From: Bostrychus sinensis
Lineage: Eukaryota > Chordata > Actinopteri > Gobiiformes > Eleotridae
NCBI GenBank assembly: GCA_020698575.1
Contig: CM036240.1
Coordinates: forward strand, 29,270,711 to 29,334,710
Direction of reading: 5' to 3'
DNA: 64,000 bases
The notes beneath the pieces are model-generated. The model did not search any database. It was not told where the DNA came from and saw only the letters and a list, made by a program, of their open reading frames with translations. This document shows, in pieces, positions 1 through 10,871 of this stretch. The stretch's first letter is position 1; every line of letters begins with the position of its first letter. The position numbers were made by a program, and so were the translations under genes.

Positions 1-127
1 CCTGAATACGGTAGCCGTAATTAACCAACATTGATCCATATAAGGCGCATCGAATTATAAGGCGCACTGTCGGTTTTTGAGAAAATTAAAGGCTTTTAGG
101 TGCACCTTATAGTTCGGAAAATACGGT
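1..127. mobile_element. Palindromic MITE fragment (AAGGCGCAC type)
   Basis: A short element of the kind scattered through teleost genomes. An inner inverted repeat is visible: TTATAAGGCGCAC near 57-69 pairs with GTGCACCTTATAG near 101-113. The right end is GGAAAATACGGTA. The window starts inside or at the edge of the element, so its left end cannot be judged. No coding capacity. The family assignment is from memory of similar fish repeats. Confidence 0.6.
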
Positions 128-1344
128 AAATCCAATGCATGTTTATTATTATCTCAAAATAACCTGCCAAATGTTAACATGCTTAACATGTGATTCTCAA
201 ACCAGGCATAGCCAAGGACCCCCGTATAGCATCCTCCACTCCCGATCAATGTGAATTACATGGTGCATCACAATCATCAGGAGTTTTAAACGTCCAAAAA
301 ACAAACATAAGTAAGGTTTATTTGCTCAGAATGTTTATTTTATTATTGTAGTGGTTCCCATTAACATTTATGAATGTACACAATCATATACCATAACAAA
401 AGTAATGATAATAAATCATTATTAATTAACTAAAAAAAAAAAAAATCCCTGAACCACAGTTTGAGAATGGCGGCATTAACAAACACAAAAAAAGATTAAA
501 AAAAATCTTATGTGTTAAACCAGTTATAATTTACAGACCACTAACTCACTAAAACTGGTGGTCCCCTGTTTAAATATTGTACTTCTAATACAACTGCTAT
601 TTACTGTCTAAAACCATTGTCTAGTCTGGTAACATGGGCGCCAAAGGTGAGGGACATAAATCATTTAAACATACACAACCTATTATTAATAATTGCTAGT
701 TTTGAGTCAAAAGCAGGACTGTTTGAAGGGACAGGTCAGAACAGGTGACACTGGGGGCGAGTCAGACTGCCACAGGGCTGTAGGACGTGTACCATTAACA
801 CGTCAGAGAGCTGCCATTATCTGCAGATTAATGTGAAACAGTGAAAGATGTGGAAGACAAATAAGTGCAACTTTTTTTTTTTTTTAAATTGCAGAACATT
901 TAGACACTTGAGCCTTCTTTGTTTTGCACCGTTCACATGAATGGCAGTCAGAACAAAGGTGTTTTCAACTGTGTTCAAAAGACTTCTGGGTAGAGTTTCA
1001 TTTTGAACATTTGTTTGGTGTTTTTCTCCAAAGACACTGACATTAAATGTGTTTGAACTTTGAAAGAAAAGAGTTGTCTGTTGTAAACTTTTGTACCAGC
1101 TTCTGAATAATGTGTCATTTAATTTGTTCCATTCAAAGACACAAAAAACAATAAATTATAACTTCGCTTGTTCACTCAACTTATAATTCATAATAATGGA
1201 ATGAGTCAAAAGAGAAAACATTTTACTTTTTGTTTTGTCATGCTGAACCCACGTAATAGCACTTTTAGTCAGCCTAACTTACTGGGACAGAATTAGTTTA
1301 TTTTCACATTGTTCACTCATCTTAGTTTAACTTTACTTTTTCAC
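128..1344. other. AT-rich noncoding stretch
   Basis: No open frame with coding character and no repeat I can name. It holds short A- and T-runs (near 433-446 and 871-885). Nothing else is supported. Confidence 0.6.
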
Positions 1345-1348
1345 TTAA

Positions 1349-2032
1349 TGCCTGGTTCACACAGCATGATAATTATGCCAATTACTGACCGGATTATCCC
1401 CTTCCAGCAATCTTAAGGATCATCATAATGGCACTAAAGATAATCTTATCAGACATTCCTGCTGTGTGTGATGTGTTTAGAGTGTTCTGGTACTGCTCCG
1501 ATCTCAAATCGGGGATACTCCACAGGTTGGATTGTCTTGGCCCGATATCGCAGCGTGTGTGGTGCGTCCCGAGGACAAACGAGCACGCACCCTGTTGAAT
1601 GTCAATCAGAAAGTGAGGTGACAGAAACACAGAGGGGAATCCAAAATCAAAACAGCTGTCATGGTGCACCAGAAAGTCCAGTGGACTCCTTTAACTTTTA
1701 ACGCCTTTTTTTTTTTTGTATTGTTTTTTCTCAGTTAGAAATATTCCGTAAACTATAGCAATTGCTTCTTTGTCGTCTGCCATGTTTGTGTACGCCGAAG
1801 TCACGTTTAATCTCGTGAGGTTTTGCCAGATTTCCCGTCTGACCTGGGAATGTTTGTGAGTGAAATCTGTTTGTGTGTGGTGTGTTGTCTTAGCTGCACA
1901 CTGTAGGACCAAAACTGTTATATCTATGATTATATATCTATGTTATATCTATGATTTTATCACCATTTGTAGGGTCTCTCAGCGTTTGAAAATCTTCCTA
2001 CAATTTTAAAATCTTGCCGTGTGAACCAGGCA
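1349..2032. mobile_element. Non-autonomous DNA transposon with TGCCTGGTTCACAC inverted ends
   Basis: Left end TGCCTGGTTCACACAGCA at 1349 is matched in inverted orientation by the right end, whose reverse complement reads TGCCTGGTTCACACGGCA, finishing at 2032. The flanks are TTAA (1345-1348) and TTAG (2033-2036), which fits a TTAA target-site duplication with one later change, as seen for piggyBac and Kolobok type elements. The interior is 684 bp in all and shows only short chance frames, so it would need a transposase supplied elsewhere. The superfamily is an inference from four flanking bases; TTA-type (Harbinger) insertion is an alternative. Confidence 0.6.
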
Positions 2033-2037
2033 TTAGG

Positions 2038-2180
2038 AGTTGTAGCTGGAGCCAATCCCAGCCCAACTATGGGCCTTAGGAGGGGTACATCATGGACAAA
2101 GAGCAGTTGGTCACAAGGCTGACACATGACACCACATGATGATAGAAAATCATTCACTCTCACATTCCTTCCTTGTGGAA
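2038..2180. repeat. Fragment of common fish interspersed repeat (CTGGAGCC..ATCCCAGC type)
   Basis: The words TGGAGCCAATCCCAGC, CTATGGGC, GGGGTACA and CATTCACTCTCACATTC occur in the order found in a very common vertebrate and fish repeat. Related pieces lie near 6712, 17480, 23620, 25300, 35335 and 52895. It starts a few bases after the right end of the TTAA element. Confidence 0.55.
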
Positions 2181-2184
2181 ACCT

Positions 2185-2520
2185 GTGTAATATTTATATT
2201 ATTATGTGCCATAACTATTTTATTTGAAGCAGCTATTCACAATGCACACTCTTTACCTATGGTACTTTGAATATCCATACTCTGTCAGACTATATACTGT
2301 ACATATTTATTATAGTTATTTAATTGCTCATATTCTAATTTAGTTTATTTAGCTCTACTTGTAGTTTTTTATTTAATTATCTTTGGCCAGACTGGTCTCT
2401 GATACATTTTGTGCTCTTGTGTGATACCACTGTGTGCTACTGCTAACTGTACTTATGCTTTTGCAACAATGCAATTTCCTCACTGAGCGACTAATAAAGG
2501 TTTTCTTATTCATATTTTTA
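2185..2520 (+). repeat. Possible LINE 3' UTR remnant
   Basis: An AT-rich stretch ending in GCAATTTCCTCACTGAGCGACTAATAAAGG, split here as GCAATTTCCTCACTGAGC plus GACTAATAAAGG. This resembles the 3' end of fish non-LTR elements, which carry a polyadenylation-like AATAAA near the tail. No reverse transcriptase frame is left. Orientation is from the AATAAA signal only. Confidence 0.35.
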
Positions 2521-3130
2521 TTCATTCACTTGGGGAAATAGATTGAATAGACTGAAAAAGGACCTTAACACGTGCATGTCTTTGGACAGTCAGAAGAAGC
2601 AGATTAGCCTAATGCCTTATTTTATAGGTTGCGTTCATGTTCTAATTTGATGATGTCAAAATCTTAGATGAAGGGCAGGGGCCTGTCTAAATGTAAAAAA
2701 GAAATATCCAACAGAAAAAAGAAACAACAAAAACAGAAAATCCAAAAATATTGAACCAGCTGATTTTTTTTAGCAACTAGGTCCACAACTTCACTTTATT
2801 AAACAATATAGTAACGAAATAACTTTGTCATTTGTACTGACAGATAAGACTTTGAACTTTGAGCCAGTCTTTGTTTCATGTTGATAAACCCAGTAATTAC
2901 AGAGATATTAGCCATAAATAAGGCCAAAACAGCTGCATTTTGAATCTTTAGCATAGAATTCTTACCTGCCTCCAGTTAAATTTTAAACTATTTATAGTTT
3001 TCACAGTGACGTCACACCTGGAGGGCAATGTTCCCTTGGAGGGAAGGCACACTGGTTTTATGTTACGTCACTGAGCATCAGCTGAAGTCACTGTTTATTC
3101 ATGTTAGATGTGTTTCTACAGAATATCATC

Positions 3131-4070
3131 AGAGAGCTGACAGGAGCTGACAGGAGCAGACAGGAGCAGACAGGAGCAGACAGGAGCTGACAGGAGCAGA
3201 CAGGAGCTGACAGGAGCTGACAGGAGCTGACAGGAGCTGACAGGAGCAGACAGGAGCAGACAGGAGCTGACAGGAGCTGACAGGAGCAGACAGGAGCTGA
3301 CAGGAGCTGACAGGAGCTGACAGGAGCAGACAGGAGCTGACAGGAGCTGACAGGAGCAGACAGGAGCAGACAGCAGCAGGCAGGAGCAGACAGGAGCAGA
3401 CAGGAGCAGACAGCAGCAGACAGCAGCAGACAGGAGCAGGCAGGAGCTGACAGGAGCTGACAGGAGCAGACAGGAGCAGACAGGAGCAGACAGGAGCAGA
3501 CAGCAGCAGACAGCAGCAGACAGGAGCAGGCAGGAGCTGACAGGAGCTGACAGGAGCAGACAGGAGCTGACAGGAGCAGACAGCAGCTGACAGGAGCTGA
3601 CAGGAGCAGACAGGAGCAGACAGGAGCTGACAGGAGCAGACAGGAGCAGACAGGAGCTGACAGGAGCAGACAGCAGCTGACAGGAGCAGACAGGAGCAGA
3701 CAGCAGCAGACAGGAGCAGACATGAGCAGGCAGGAGCAGACATGAGCTGACAGGAGCTGACAGGAGCAGACAGGAGCAGACAGGAGCTGACAGAAGCAGA
3801 CAGGAGCAGACAGGAGCAGACAGGAGCTGACAGGAGCAGACAGGAGCAGACAGGAGCAGACAGGAGCAGACAGCAGCTGACAGGAGCTGACAGGAGCAGA
3901 CAGGAGCAGACAGGAGCTGACAGGAGCAGACAGGAGCAGACAGCAGCAGACAGGAGCAGACATGAGCAGGCAGGAGCAGACATGAGCTGACAGGAGCTGA
4001 CAGGAGCAGGCAGGAGCAGACAGGAGCTGACAGGAGCTGACAGGAGTTGACAGGAGCAGGCAGGAGCTGG
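3131..4070 (+). repeat. Minisatellite (CAGGAGCWGA)n, about 94 units
   Basis: An uninterrupted array of a 10-bp unit. The main forms are CAGGAGCTGA and CAGGAGCAGA, with minority forms CAGCAGCAGA, CAGGAGCAGG and CATGAGCAGG. Variant order is not random: units 3411-3470 recur at 3501-3560 (90 bp later), and the CATGAGCAGG block at 3721 recurs at 3961 (240 bp later), showing unequal exchange or slippage of multi-unit blocks. The unit length is not a multiple of three and its complement has no stop codon in any frame, which explains long minus-strand open frames of 330 and 284 residues. These are low-complexity by-products, not genes. Confidence 0.97.
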
Positions 4071-4079
4071 GCTGTGCCA

Positions 4080-4862
4080 CAGCAGTGAGGCTACAGCTGA
4101 TCAGAGCTGTAACTGAGCCTTCAGAGTCAGAAATTAAACAGAAAGATTTTAAGTCTTAAATAAAACCATATCTCTCTGTCAGTTCTTTTTCTTCTTTTTT
4201 ATGAATATTTTATTTGCATTCCATCATTATTTATTTTGTTACAGTAAAAAAGTGCCTACATATTTGAGTGTGCCAGCTGTCTGTGGTGTTAGCACATAGT
4301 TCTGTGATGTGCAGACTGGAGACAGAGTACAGACTGTGAGAGGCTCTTAGACTGTCATGAAAAGTTTTAATGTAGATAAAGTTGTTAGTTGTTTGTAAGT
4401 TGTTGTAAGTTTGTTAACGCAAAAATATCTAACACCTAACACATTGCACTAATTAATAACAACATGCTTCTGGCTCTGCCACACACTACATACAGGCTAT
4501 AGAAAACTGAAAACTGTTTTACTCAATCTATAGTCTGCTAAAACACTTTAAAATGCACCAGGATACATAAAATACTGTCTGTTATATTGATTTTTTTTTT
4601 TCCTGGGGGAGGACCCACAGACCCCCCCTGTAAATTACTGAACACCTCTACTCATGACCTGCTCTCCTGTGAGCTGCTCAGCTCCTAACTTCCTCAAACC
4701 ATAAAAATGTCTCTGATTCCATCCAAATAACTGCCTTTGTTAAAACAGAAGATAATTCACATTTTTTGTATTAGTGCTATAATAATCTGCCATGTGCCAC
4801 CACAGTAAAATGACAGGACCCAGCTGCCCCCCCCCAGTAATAAAATCCTGGCTATGCCCCTG
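4080..4862. other. Noncoding stretch with a hAT-like end
   Basis: Mostly AT-rich with no coding signal. The part 4600-4862 has runs of C and ends in CCTGGCTATGCCCCTG, which in reverse reads CAGGGGCATAGCCAGG, the style of a fish hAT terminal repeat. I could not find a convincing partner end: CAGGGGCCTG at 2676 shares only the first bases and the flanks do not match. It is therefore called a possible truncated element. Confidence 0.35.
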
Positions 4863-5039
4863 CCTGTAAGAAAATGTGTCCATATTGTATTTTCACCTGA
4901 GTTGTCAGGCCATCTTAATTCTTATTTGGCTGCATCTCTTCATGCCTGCTGCGCGGGGCCATGTTTGTTTTGCCCTCCATGGAATGCAAAAGTCACATGA
5001 CAGCAGCCTACGTCACTACCTTGTTGCCAGAATGTTAAC

Positions 5040-5801
5040 GCCCCCTTTTGGGTGAAAACAAACCAGCCGCGACTGGGAGAGAGATTGGTGGTGTCAGGTC
5101 AAGCGCTGCTACGACTGGTTTTGTACTTCCAATAATAAAAGAAAAACCCAATTTGAGATTTTCCTAGTTTGCTCACAGACTAAAAGAAACCATGGGATGA
5201 GATTTGTGGCCTTAGGTGAGCCACAAAGAGAACGGGAAGGATAAACTGACTGACTAGACCCCACAGTTTACTGTATAACTACAGTATAAAGCATGAAATA
5301 TAATATACATTTAATGTTTATATCTAAATCAGTATTCCTACCACATACATTTATTTATTTACTTAACTTTAGTTAGTTTCAAGATTTAAGTTGACAATTT
5401 GACAAGATGGTTTCATCTGTTAGCTATGTAAGCTTTTATGCTGTTAGAACACAGATCTTTTTAATATAAATATTGATGTTGAGCTAATTTAACACTAAGC
5501 TTATTTGTGTAGGTCAACGTTTTGTTAGTCATAAAAGACTTGAAATTAAGTATATTGTTGTACTAAAATCTGCCCACTCTTTTACCTGTGACAGAGGCTG
5601 AGATCGGCTCATAGTTTCTTCAAATAACGACACTAATCTTTCCTTGGCAGTGAGGGAATAGAACCGTTAGCTTAACTGGCCATGTTTGCTGTGCATCTGG
5701 GAGCTTGTGCTTTGTTTTTTAAAGTCCTGAACAAGAAAAGATTTGACAATTCGTATTTGCTGCCATTGTGTGAATAGGGATATTTTCACCCAAAAGGGGG
5801 C
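5040..5801. mobile_element. 762-bp segment bounded by a 19-bp perfect inverted repeat
   Basis: GCCCCCTTTTGGGTGAAAA at 5040-5058 is exactly repeated in inverted orientation at 5783-5801. A 19-bp perfect match at this spacing is unlikely by chance. I see no clear target-site duplication (left flank ATGTTAAC, right flank AGGGACTT), and homology does not extend inward. It could be a non-autonomous DNA element of an unrecognised family, or two oppositely oriented copies of a short repeat. Confidence 0.45.
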
Positions 5802-6711
5802 AGGGACTTAAGTAAAGTATGTGATAGACCTATCCACAGGACTTTACTGATGTTAAAATGGCAGCAAGACAAAGAAAAAAAATCCCACAGGAGGACAGGT
5901 GACAAAGGAAAGCACTATACGGTGTTAATCAGGTCAGAGAAGTTAATAAATTTGCTCTGTATTAGCCAGTGCCTTCTTAGTTTATTTTGATTAATTCCGC
6001 ATTTGTAAGACATGTTGCGGATAAATGGCTCTGAGGAACCGGACTTTTCTGCTTTTGAAAAGAAAGTAGGAAGGGCTGACTGGCCAGGCGACAATATTGC
6101 TGCACATGACAGTGGCTTTGGTAAAAAGAACGTAATTCACAAAAAAAAAAAAACACGCAAAAAGCCCAGTAGTGGTAGAATTTGCTGGCCCACTTTCTTC
6201 CTGTTAGCATGCACCGAAAAGACCGAAGATAAAAATCAGTTCCTCTCCACATCTGCATGTCTCTCTTGGGAGTGGAACCAAGACAGATGCAGGCTCGTCA
6301 AAGTGAGATACTATCAGTGCCAAGAATGTGTTCACAACCAGGAAGTCACTTCACACAGACACCGCGCGGAGGTCAGAGGTCACCACCACATAGTGTTTAT
6401 TTCATTAAGTGGTAGAGGCATCGATGGTAACCCGGGGCAACGTTTGGTCTGTGGACAGGGGCAGTGAGTTTAGACGCTATCTCCGGGTTGGATGAGGTCA
6501 GAGGTCACACAGAGAGAGTGAGCTGCCTCAGGACACAAAACACTGCACAGATTAACAATTGCTTACTGATATTTAAAAACAATCTCTATTTTCTTGTTGT
6601 TTTTACTCAGACAGTACAACATTAATCAGTTCATGAAATGTATGACTGTGGGATTTATTTAAACTTTGTAATTGATTCATTCAGAATTATAACTTTATAA
6701 TTCATTTCGCA
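5802..6711. other. Noncoding stretch with an uninterpreted open frame
   Basis: An ATG-started frame of 151 codons runs on the plus strand from 6012 to 6467. It includes a lysine-rich run encoded by a poly-A tract near 6140-6152, has no domain I recognise and no coding-like bias. I treat it as chance. The rest shows nothing. Confidence 0.4.
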
Positions 6712-6840
6712 GGTGGCTGAAGCATATCCCAGCATCTATGAACCAATTCTCCTAACACATGCATGCCTATGGATGGTGGAAGATCTTGAGAGATCAAACC
6801 CATGATCTCTGGTGAGCGCTAACTACTCTGCACCACAATA
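6712..6840. repeat. Fish interspersed repeat fragment
   Basis: Contains ATCCCAGCATCTATG, ACACATGCATGCCTATGG and a degenerate GCGCTAACTACTCTGCACCAC near 6815-6835. The order matches the common fish repeat also seen at 2038 and 17480. It is heavily diverged. Confidence 0.5.
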
Positions 6841-6846
6841 CATGCC

Positions 6847-6903
<57 letters not shown>
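6847..6903 (+). repeat. (AAT)n microsatellite
   Basis: About 19 perfect AAT units directly after an interspersed repeat fragment. Confidence 0.97.
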
Positions 6904-6904
<1 letters not shown>

Positions 6905-7140
6905 CAATAACTACTAGAGAATGTCAAATACCATACTGTATTGTATGAAAAAGTCTATTGTATTGCAAATTGTCTACTTTTACTTAAACTTTAAGTTTCT
7001 TTATGCATTCAAATTTTTTATTTTATTATGTATTTGATTTTTTTAATTTGATTTAGCCATTAGCTATTTTCGTCATTGTCTCTATAACTCACAGTTAATA
7101 TTTGTTCAATTATTATAAAAAGATAATTTACTATTATAAA

Positions 7141-7161
7141 TAGATTATATATATATATAAT
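7141..7161. repeat. Short (TA)n tract
   Basis: Alternating AT run within very AT-rich DNA. Confidence 0.8.
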
Positions 7162-7289
7162 TTTTTCCAGTTATTACTATTTATTACTTACTTATTTTTT
7201 TTCCCCAAAGGTATCTGTTATACTGGCTTTAGTTGCACTAATATAATTTATATTATATATAATTATTTATTTTTTCTTTTGACTTCTCC

Positions 7290-7475
7290 CTTTCTTGTTT
7301 GGGGGTGCCACAGCAAACCCATTGCACAGTGATTTTGCAGGGTTTTTTTTAACATCAGATGCCCTTTCTTGCCCAGAGACACAACAGCCGGATGTGCTTC
7401 AGGTGAGATTTGAACCAGCTGTCATTCGGTTGCTGGGCGAATGCTTAACCCCCACACCACTGTTGCCCCTACATA
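7290..7475. repeat. Fish repeat fragment (GATGCCCTT..CTTG type)
   Basis: Words GCCACAGCAAACC, TGATTTTGCAGGTTT-like, CAGATGCCCTTTCTTG and TTTGAACCAGCTGTC follow the order of a very common fish repeat (CACAGCGGAT, GATTTGGCACAGG, GCCGGATGCCCTTCCTGACG). Copies also lie near 17635 (opposite strand), 26628, 32516, 37108 and 60348. It is probably a non-LTR retroelement 3' region, but I cannot assign the clade. Confidence 0.6.
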
Positions 7476-8187
7476 GTTCCTATAAAAAATATATAATTTT
7501 TTAGTCTGAAACACTGCATACTTTAAGTTTCTTTCACTTCTTCTATTCTTTACTTATTCTACATACAGAATTATGTATCTCAAATGTATTTTTAAAATCA
7601 GTCAGTTTTTGAAATATTTTAAATTACTTATAGCAAATACAACATTTCTTATAAAACATGTAAAATCATTTAATAATTCAATAAAGTATGTAGCAAGCAT
7701 GTCATACTGAAGAACTGAGCATTTAGCAGTGTCATGTATCTTCACATTAATCTTGTGTTCCGACAGCTGAAATTACTTGTGATAAATAGCATTTGTCAAA
7801 AAATTAATTAAAAGTGACACATTGCACTTAACTTGTGATTACTTTTTTATTGGCCGTCAAATTTTTCTGAGTGAAATATGTCTTCATTCTGAGTGTCGGA
7901 GCTTTAGGCTTTTGACCTGATCGACAACATAGATAAGGAGCTAACGCTAGGCTAAGTAGTGTCAGTTGTGTAATTACTTTAACTGACACTTCAGACTTCT
8001 GTTAGGAGTCATGTATGCTTCAGCAACCAGGGGAAATGTTCTGATCACCTCATAGTTACTTTGCAAACTTATGATGCAACAAATATCTGCTGCACACGTA
8101 TGTATTATAAAATGCATTGACAAAATTAGTAAACAACTGAAAATGTCCAGGCAATAGATCAGCATGTGTTGCATTCAAAGACTTGTA

Positions 8188-8263
8188 CGAGCCTGGAATT
8201 AAACCAGGGTTGCTTTGATTTATGTGATAAGTACTCTACCAGGTGAGCAACCAAAGTGCCCCA
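8188..8263 (-). repeat. tRNA-like SINE head
   Basis: Read on the minus strand, the piece shows an A-box-like TGGTTGCTCACCTGGTAGAG and, about 35 bases on, a B-box-like GGTTTAATTCC within a short hairpin context. This is the promoter part of a tRNA-derived SINE. The body is missing or too diverged to see. A functional tRNA is unlikely because the stems do not close. Confidence 0.5.
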
Positions 8264-8558
8264 TTATGCATTTTTTTTTATTTTAATTTATTTCAATACT
8301 TTACTGTCATTGTCATAGTTATAACAACAAAATGTCATCAGAGCATCATACAGTGCATAGCAATGATGTAATAAAGTGCATTAAATGGTGCAAAATCCCA
8401 AAACTATGCCAGTTTTAAGAGCTCTGAGCCGCTGCGTATGTGTGTGCCGCCACCTCTAACACTTATATGTAATTATAGTTCACAGGATAAAAATAGCATT
8501 TGACAGTATTACATTATCACTTGCATCATTTGCTTTACCCACTATGGAAGCAGAGAAG

Positions 8559-8893
8559 TAGGAGTGTGACAAGGCACAAATTCCACGAGACGAGACAAGA
8601 CATGAGACTAGGTTAATGAGAACAAGACAAGATTTTACCACTAATGAAATATGTTTTTAACACAATAAACTAGGTGCATTTTAAAAATCAACTTGTATTG
8701 AATGATATTTACATTTATTATTTGAATAATATGCAGTAACAGAACATATATACTGCCAAATATTTTTGCCTCACTTTTGCCAAACTGACTCACTTCTCCT
8801 CTGTAAAAAGTGCAAACAGAACCTGATCCTGAGATCACAAGACCAATTTTCATCTTCAAGATCATGAGATTGCGAGATCTTGTCCCACCCATA
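8559..8893. mobile_element. Short non-autonomous hAT-like element (GGGACAAGATCT ends)
   Basis: Left end TAGGAGTGTGACAAGGCAC and right end, in reverse complement, TATGGGTGGGACAAGATCTC, with many GAGAC/GAGATC words inside. This matches a widespread teleost hAT-type MITE with TAGGGGTGGGACGAGAT ends. The element is 335 bp with no transposase. An 8-bp target-site duplication is not clear in the flanks. Confidence 0.6.
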
Positions 8894-9037
8894 GTAGAAA
8901 TCCTAATCCAGATTGCAGGTTGAAGAGTGCTTAGAGCAGGGTTACAGTGAATTTGAGGTCGCTCCAGCTCCTCTGTCCAACAGCTGCTTCAGATTTCACT
9001 GGAGACAGGAATAAACCCAAAAATAGGATTTGGCCGC

Positions 9038-9353
9038 TCACTGTCCACACCGGTCCATGTGCCAGCTCTCAGAACAGGCCCTGGTCCCTCCAGTGGGGGT
9101 GAGTGTGGGGGGGTGTCTGCGGGTCACCTCTGATGCTCGTTGTGGCTCTGGCTCCAGCTCACAATCCAGGCTGAACTCCCACACCTCTTCCTGCTGCTGG
9201 GATTGTGTTTTCGGCGTATGATTCAAAGCCTTGTGACTGTTCACAGGCCCGCTGCAGGCTGGGCATAGACACAGGACCAGAGCCTGGCCTTTGGCGTCCG
9301 GAGCTGGCACAGGCTGAGATCCCAGCAGAACCAGCTGGGAGGACGTGGACCTG
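9038..9353 (-). CDS. Possible terminal exon of an unidentified gene (uncertain)
   Basis: In an AT-rich neighbourhood this block is GC-rich and open on the minus strand down to a TGA at 9038-9040. A good splice-acceptor context precedes it (pyrimidine-rich CCCCTGCCCTGTCCACCTCAG-like sequence, with the AG just above 9353). The open frame uses CTG leucine, GTG valine and GAG glutamate codons as real exons do. It encodes QQQEEVWEFSLDCELEPEPQ about two thirds of the way along, after a cysteine pair in CLCPACSGPV. No ATG is needed if this is an internal or last exon. Against it: a second minus frame is also open over 9159-9389, no matching upstream exon is certain, and I recognise no family. It may instead be a conserved noncoding block. 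Confidence 0.27.
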
Positions 9354-10115
9354 AGGTGGACAGGGCAGGGGTGAGGGGCGGCCGGCCAATGGGGTAGGAA
9401 TCAGAGTGAGGAAAAAGTGATTAGAATAAGAACACTGATGTTTGGCTTTGTTTTCTCATAGTCTGAAAACTTAAGGAAATAAAAGACCTATTTCATTTAT
9501 TTTTTTTATTATGTCAAAACTTACTGAAAACACAGTTGCAGTCCATGTCAGTCCTTAGTAATGCAGTCTGTTGTAATAACGTCTTTGTGCACTTATAGAA
9601 CAGTACTGCATAATATTTGTAGACCATTGTTCTGTTTTTATACTGAAAAGTTTAGTTTGTGTGGGTGCCTGACTGATTGTTAAATATTGTTAAATGTTTT
9701 TTGAGGTGGTGGTGTAATGTTAAAATAGACAGTGATGTGGAGCACGTGACCTCATCAGCGTTTAAGAGAAACAGTCGGTGTTCTTTCACGAACAATGCCC
9801 TGACAAAGACACTTCTGTGTCAAACCATGTAGGCGTCTATGAATAAATAAAGGACTTTTACTTTTTTCACAAATGATACAAAGTGCTCCGGATGCTTTAT
9901 TTGATTGCTGCCTAAGACTCTAAATGGTAAATGTGTGTGATTCTAAGCAAGTCATTTCCTTCTTTCGAGTATATTTTTTTATTTTTTGGGTTTAGATATG
10001 AAATAAAATCTTAGTGACAGATGCATAGGTTAGATGAGCCAATCCAAAATTGTGTTGTTTTGTTTTTTCTAACCTGACGAAAGCTAGCTTGATATAAAGC
10101 AACTCTGTGCTAATA

Positions 10116-10290
10116 TACACTCTATTTCCAAAAGTATAAGCTCACCTGCCTATATGAACTTAAGTGACATCCCATTCTTAATCCATAGGGTTTAATATGA
10201 CGTCAGCCCACCCTTTGCATCTATTTATCTAAAAACAACCCCAGAAGGATATTTGAAGGTGATTGGATGAACCGCTACAACAGTAAAACA
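10116..10290 (+). mobile_element. Fragment of a fish DNA transposon (TACACTCTATTTCCAAAAGTAT end)
   Basis: The end TACACTCTATTTCCAAAAGT, followed by CTCACCTGCCT, ATATGAACTTAAGTGACATC and TTAATCCATAGGGTTTAATATG, reproduces the left part of a repeat family very common in fish. It is flanked by TA as in Tc1/mariner-type insertion. Only about 170 bp is recognisable. The superfamily is from memory and not certain. Confidence 0.55.
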
Positions 10291-10725
10291 AGATAATATA
10301 TTTTTTTTTTGTAAATGTAATGCAGTCCGCCAATGATGTAGACCCAATGAATCAGTGAGGCCTTAACAAGATGCATTTTTATTTGTGAACTTTCACGTTT
10401 CATGACAATAAAGCTTCCTGTTCAAGGTAATTTTTTTTCCCATTTGAATTTGGAAATTGTCATTAGTAGCATTATTGTGGCATTGATTTTGTTTGTGCCC
10501 AGCCAACCCTCAATGACTAAAGTACATAGCAAGATGCTGTAAATGCTAATGTAAAGCTATTAAAGACAAGAATGTGAACACTAACAAGCTGTGATAAAGT
10601 TTATTTTAGGTCAGACTGCTTCAGGCTAACTTAATTCTACACTGATAAAAAGTTATTTTCCATTTTGTATCTCTGTACTTATTAAGCAGCCTGTAATCCG
10701 GTCCCAACAGTTGCATATGGCAGCT

Positions 10726-10871
10726 CTAATAAACCATGCAGTGTTGCTGGTTGTTTCCTCCAGAGCAGGTTCCTGCAGGCCTCTCTCTGAAGCCTCTCTC
10801 CTGTGACCGCTGTGATGAAACTCGGGGCTTTGAAACCAGCCCCGGCTCCACGGAATCTGGAGTTTGGGGCA
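10726..10871 (-). other. GC-rich block with an acceptor-like edge
   Basis: On the minus strand a CTTTTATTCACAG acceptor-like sequence is followed by about 146 bases open in all three frames, with one frame closing at TAG 10726-10728. The composition differs from the AT-rich surroundings. Because every frame is open, coding cannot be argued from the frame alone. It could be an exon related to the block at 9.0-9.35 kb or a conserved noncoding element. Confidence 0.2.

Noticed and set aside
3131..4070. CRISPR-like array
   Set aside because: Units are 10 bp with no unique spacers, and the genome is eukaryotic.
3088..4080. Long minus-strand open frames (330 and 284 codons), cysteine- and leucine-rich
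   Set aside because: They are the translation of a 10-bp minisatellite whose complement lacks stop codons in every frame, with no non-repetitive coding sequence attached.
2676..4862. A 2.2-kb hAT element from CAGGGGC at 2676 to GCCCCTG at 4862 enclosing the minisatellite
   Set aside because: Ends agree for only about seven bases and the flanking octamers ATGAAGGG and CCTGTAAG do not match.
6012..6467. 151-codon plus-strand ORF
   Set aside because: No domain, a poly-lysine run from a poly-A tract, no splice or promoter context, and no coding-like codon use.
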